Under the pieces are notes generated by a model, which searched no databases, was not told the origin of the DNA, and saw nothing but the letters and a program-made list of their open reading frames with translations. A stretch of DNA of 64,000 bases from Sulfurospirillum sp036802865 (lineage in GTDB: Bacteria; Campylobacterota; Campylobacteria; Campylobacterales; Sulfurospirillaceae): positions 682,001-746,000 of the forward strand of contig NZ_DAIRVK010000001.1 in NCBI RefSeq assembly GCF_036802865.1, in the 5' to 3' direction. Position numbers and translations under genes: made by a program. Positions 63,313-64,000 of the stretch are shown piece by piece (the stretch's first letter is position 1; every line of letters begins with the position of its first letter).

Positions 63313-64000
63313 GCTTGAGTTTCTCCGCTACAAGGTCGTTGACAACGCTTGGATTCGCTTTACCACCGCTGCTTTTCAGCACTTGTCCTACAAAAAAGCC
63401 AAAAAGGTTGGTATTGCCTGCTTTGTATTTGGCAACATTGTCAGGATTTTTGGCGATGACATCATCGATGAGCGGTTTGAGTTTCTCAGGATCACTGATT
63501 TGAACAAGCCCTTTGGCTTCAACAATGACTTTTGGTTGTTCTCCTGTTTGTGCCATCTCTTCAAAGACTTGTTTGGCGATTTTATTCGAAATAACGCCTT
63601 CATCGATCATCTTCGCCAATTCAGCAACCTCTTTTGCGCTGAATGTGAGCTCACTTGTTTGTTTTAATTCGCGTGCGACTTCATTGGCGATCATATTGGC
63701 AAGCGTAATAGGGCTTTTGAATGAATTGAGCGCTTCGTTGTAAAAGCGTGAAAGCTCAGCATCACGCGCAAGGGTATTGGCGATTTCTGCATTAAGCTTT
63801 AATTCTGTTGTATATCTCGTAAAGAGTGCTTGTTCTGCTTCGTTCATTGGGACTACTTCGCCCTCAACATGGGCTATTTTTTGCGCTTGAGGTTTTGTAC
63901 TTTCGGTTGATTCTGTCTTTTTCGCCCAAGAGTCTTTAAGCCCTACGATTTTGTTAAAGACCGGCAATGCATCGGTATAATCAACAGGATCAGCGTAAAA
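63305..64000 (-). CDS. glnS: Glutaminyl-tRNA synthetase/YqeY fusion, C-terminal part (runs off window)
   Basis: The 3' 231 codons of a gene that starts beyond 64000. The first visible residues (ADPVDYTDALPVFNK then IVGLKDSWAKK) match the end of GlnRS anticodon-binding domains, which in E. coli finish with VFNRTVGLRDTWAK. A Lys/Ala/Gln-rich linker (about 20 residues) is followed by a GatB/YqeY tail domain with LANMIANEVARELK and NLFGFFVGQVLKSSGGKANP. Such fusions are known from Deinococcus. GlnRS gives direct tRNA-Gln charging, whereas typical Campylobacterota use GluRS2 plus GatCAB. An apparent internal TTG start at 63967 is not a real start. Confidence 0.88.
   Translation of the reverse strand, partial: FYADPVDYTDALPVFNKIVGLKDSWAKKTESTESTKPQAQKIAHVEGEVVPMNEAEQALFTRYTTELKLNAEIANTLARDAELSRFYNEALNSFKSPITLANMIANEVARELKQTSELTFSAKEVAELAKMIDEGVISNKIAKQVFEEMAQTGEQPKVIVEAKGLVQISDPEKLKPLIDDVIAKNPDNVAKYKAGNTNLFGFFVGQVLKSSGGKANPSVVNDLVAEKLKHV

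Noticed and set aside
63305..63967. Independent 220-codon YqeY-like gene starting at 63967
   Set aside because: The frame continues to the window edge with GlnRS-like residues, so the apparent start is an internal Leu codon of a fusion gene.

Overview
The window is bacterial chromosome of moderate-to-low GC, densely coding, with short gaps and many 1-30 nt gene overlaps. Gene content and order point to Campylobacterota (Epsilonproteobacteria), most likely Sulfurospirillum or a close relative. Pointers are a cytoplasmic FlgS-type kinase, an epsilon-type TrmB with long extensions, and a block (55-63 kb) that, as I recall it, follows the Campylobacter jejuni order gltX-yggT-slt-lipoprotein-mobB-fbp-small ORF-metG-Cj0837c. 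I could not search databases, so genus is an inference. I saw no rRNA, CRISPR array, insertion sequence or prophage. One tRNA (CAT anticodon) is present.

Layout. 0-3.5 kb: hemJ and cowN, an AT-rich RES-domain gene, and a GGDEF-EAL protein. 3.5-10.2 kb: a complete RND efflux operon (adaptor, pump, outer-membrane factor) followed by an old-yellow-enzyme gene. 10.3-13.1 kb: a PAS-only protein with a Cache chemoreceptor, then a Ser-rich coiled-coil protein. 13.2-21.8 kb: dnaE, flgS, a cysteine-desulfurase-like gene, kup and a small exported protein. 21.8-36.3 kb: tRNA, rodA, then a long forward run (pseudouridine synthase, FN3 lipoprotein, trmB, ftsE, ftsX, envC-like, pyrH, rpoZ, spoT, tyrS, nitronate monooxygenase, amidase). 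36.3-40.2 kb, reverse: cinA-like, adk, aspS, a lipoprotein. 40.3-54 kb, forward: nadK, recN, lctP, a REC-REC-GGDEF protein, then tatD, mltD, rlpA, hisB, kdsC, lptC, lptA, engB, an argA-like acetyltransferase, mreD-like and mrdA. 54-64 kb, mostly reverse: DJ-1/PfpI, ybeY, a Mur-N-domain protein, metG, a Cys-rich small ORF, fbp, mobB, slt, yggT, a degenerate glutamyl-tRNA synthetase-like gene, and the 3' end of a glutaminyl-tRNA synthetase/YqeY fusion.

Themes. Cell-wall growth and division recur: RodA, PBP2, MreD-like, FtsEX with a catalytically degenerate EnvC-like protein, an AMIN amidase, and MltD, RlpA and Slt. LptC, LptA and KdsC supply LPS assembly. Regulation is represented by two c-di-GMP proteins, SpoT, FlgS and a chemoreceptor pair.

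The most unusual observation is at 62.1-64 kb. A GluRS paralogue has lost recognisable HIGH, KMSKS and R-G-E-D-H signatures and overlaps a GlnRS-YqeY gene. This fits decay or repurposing of a tRNA-Gln-charging GluRS after a GlnRS was acquired. A second unexplained signal is the palindrome TTACATGTAA, found eight times in coding and intergenic DNA.
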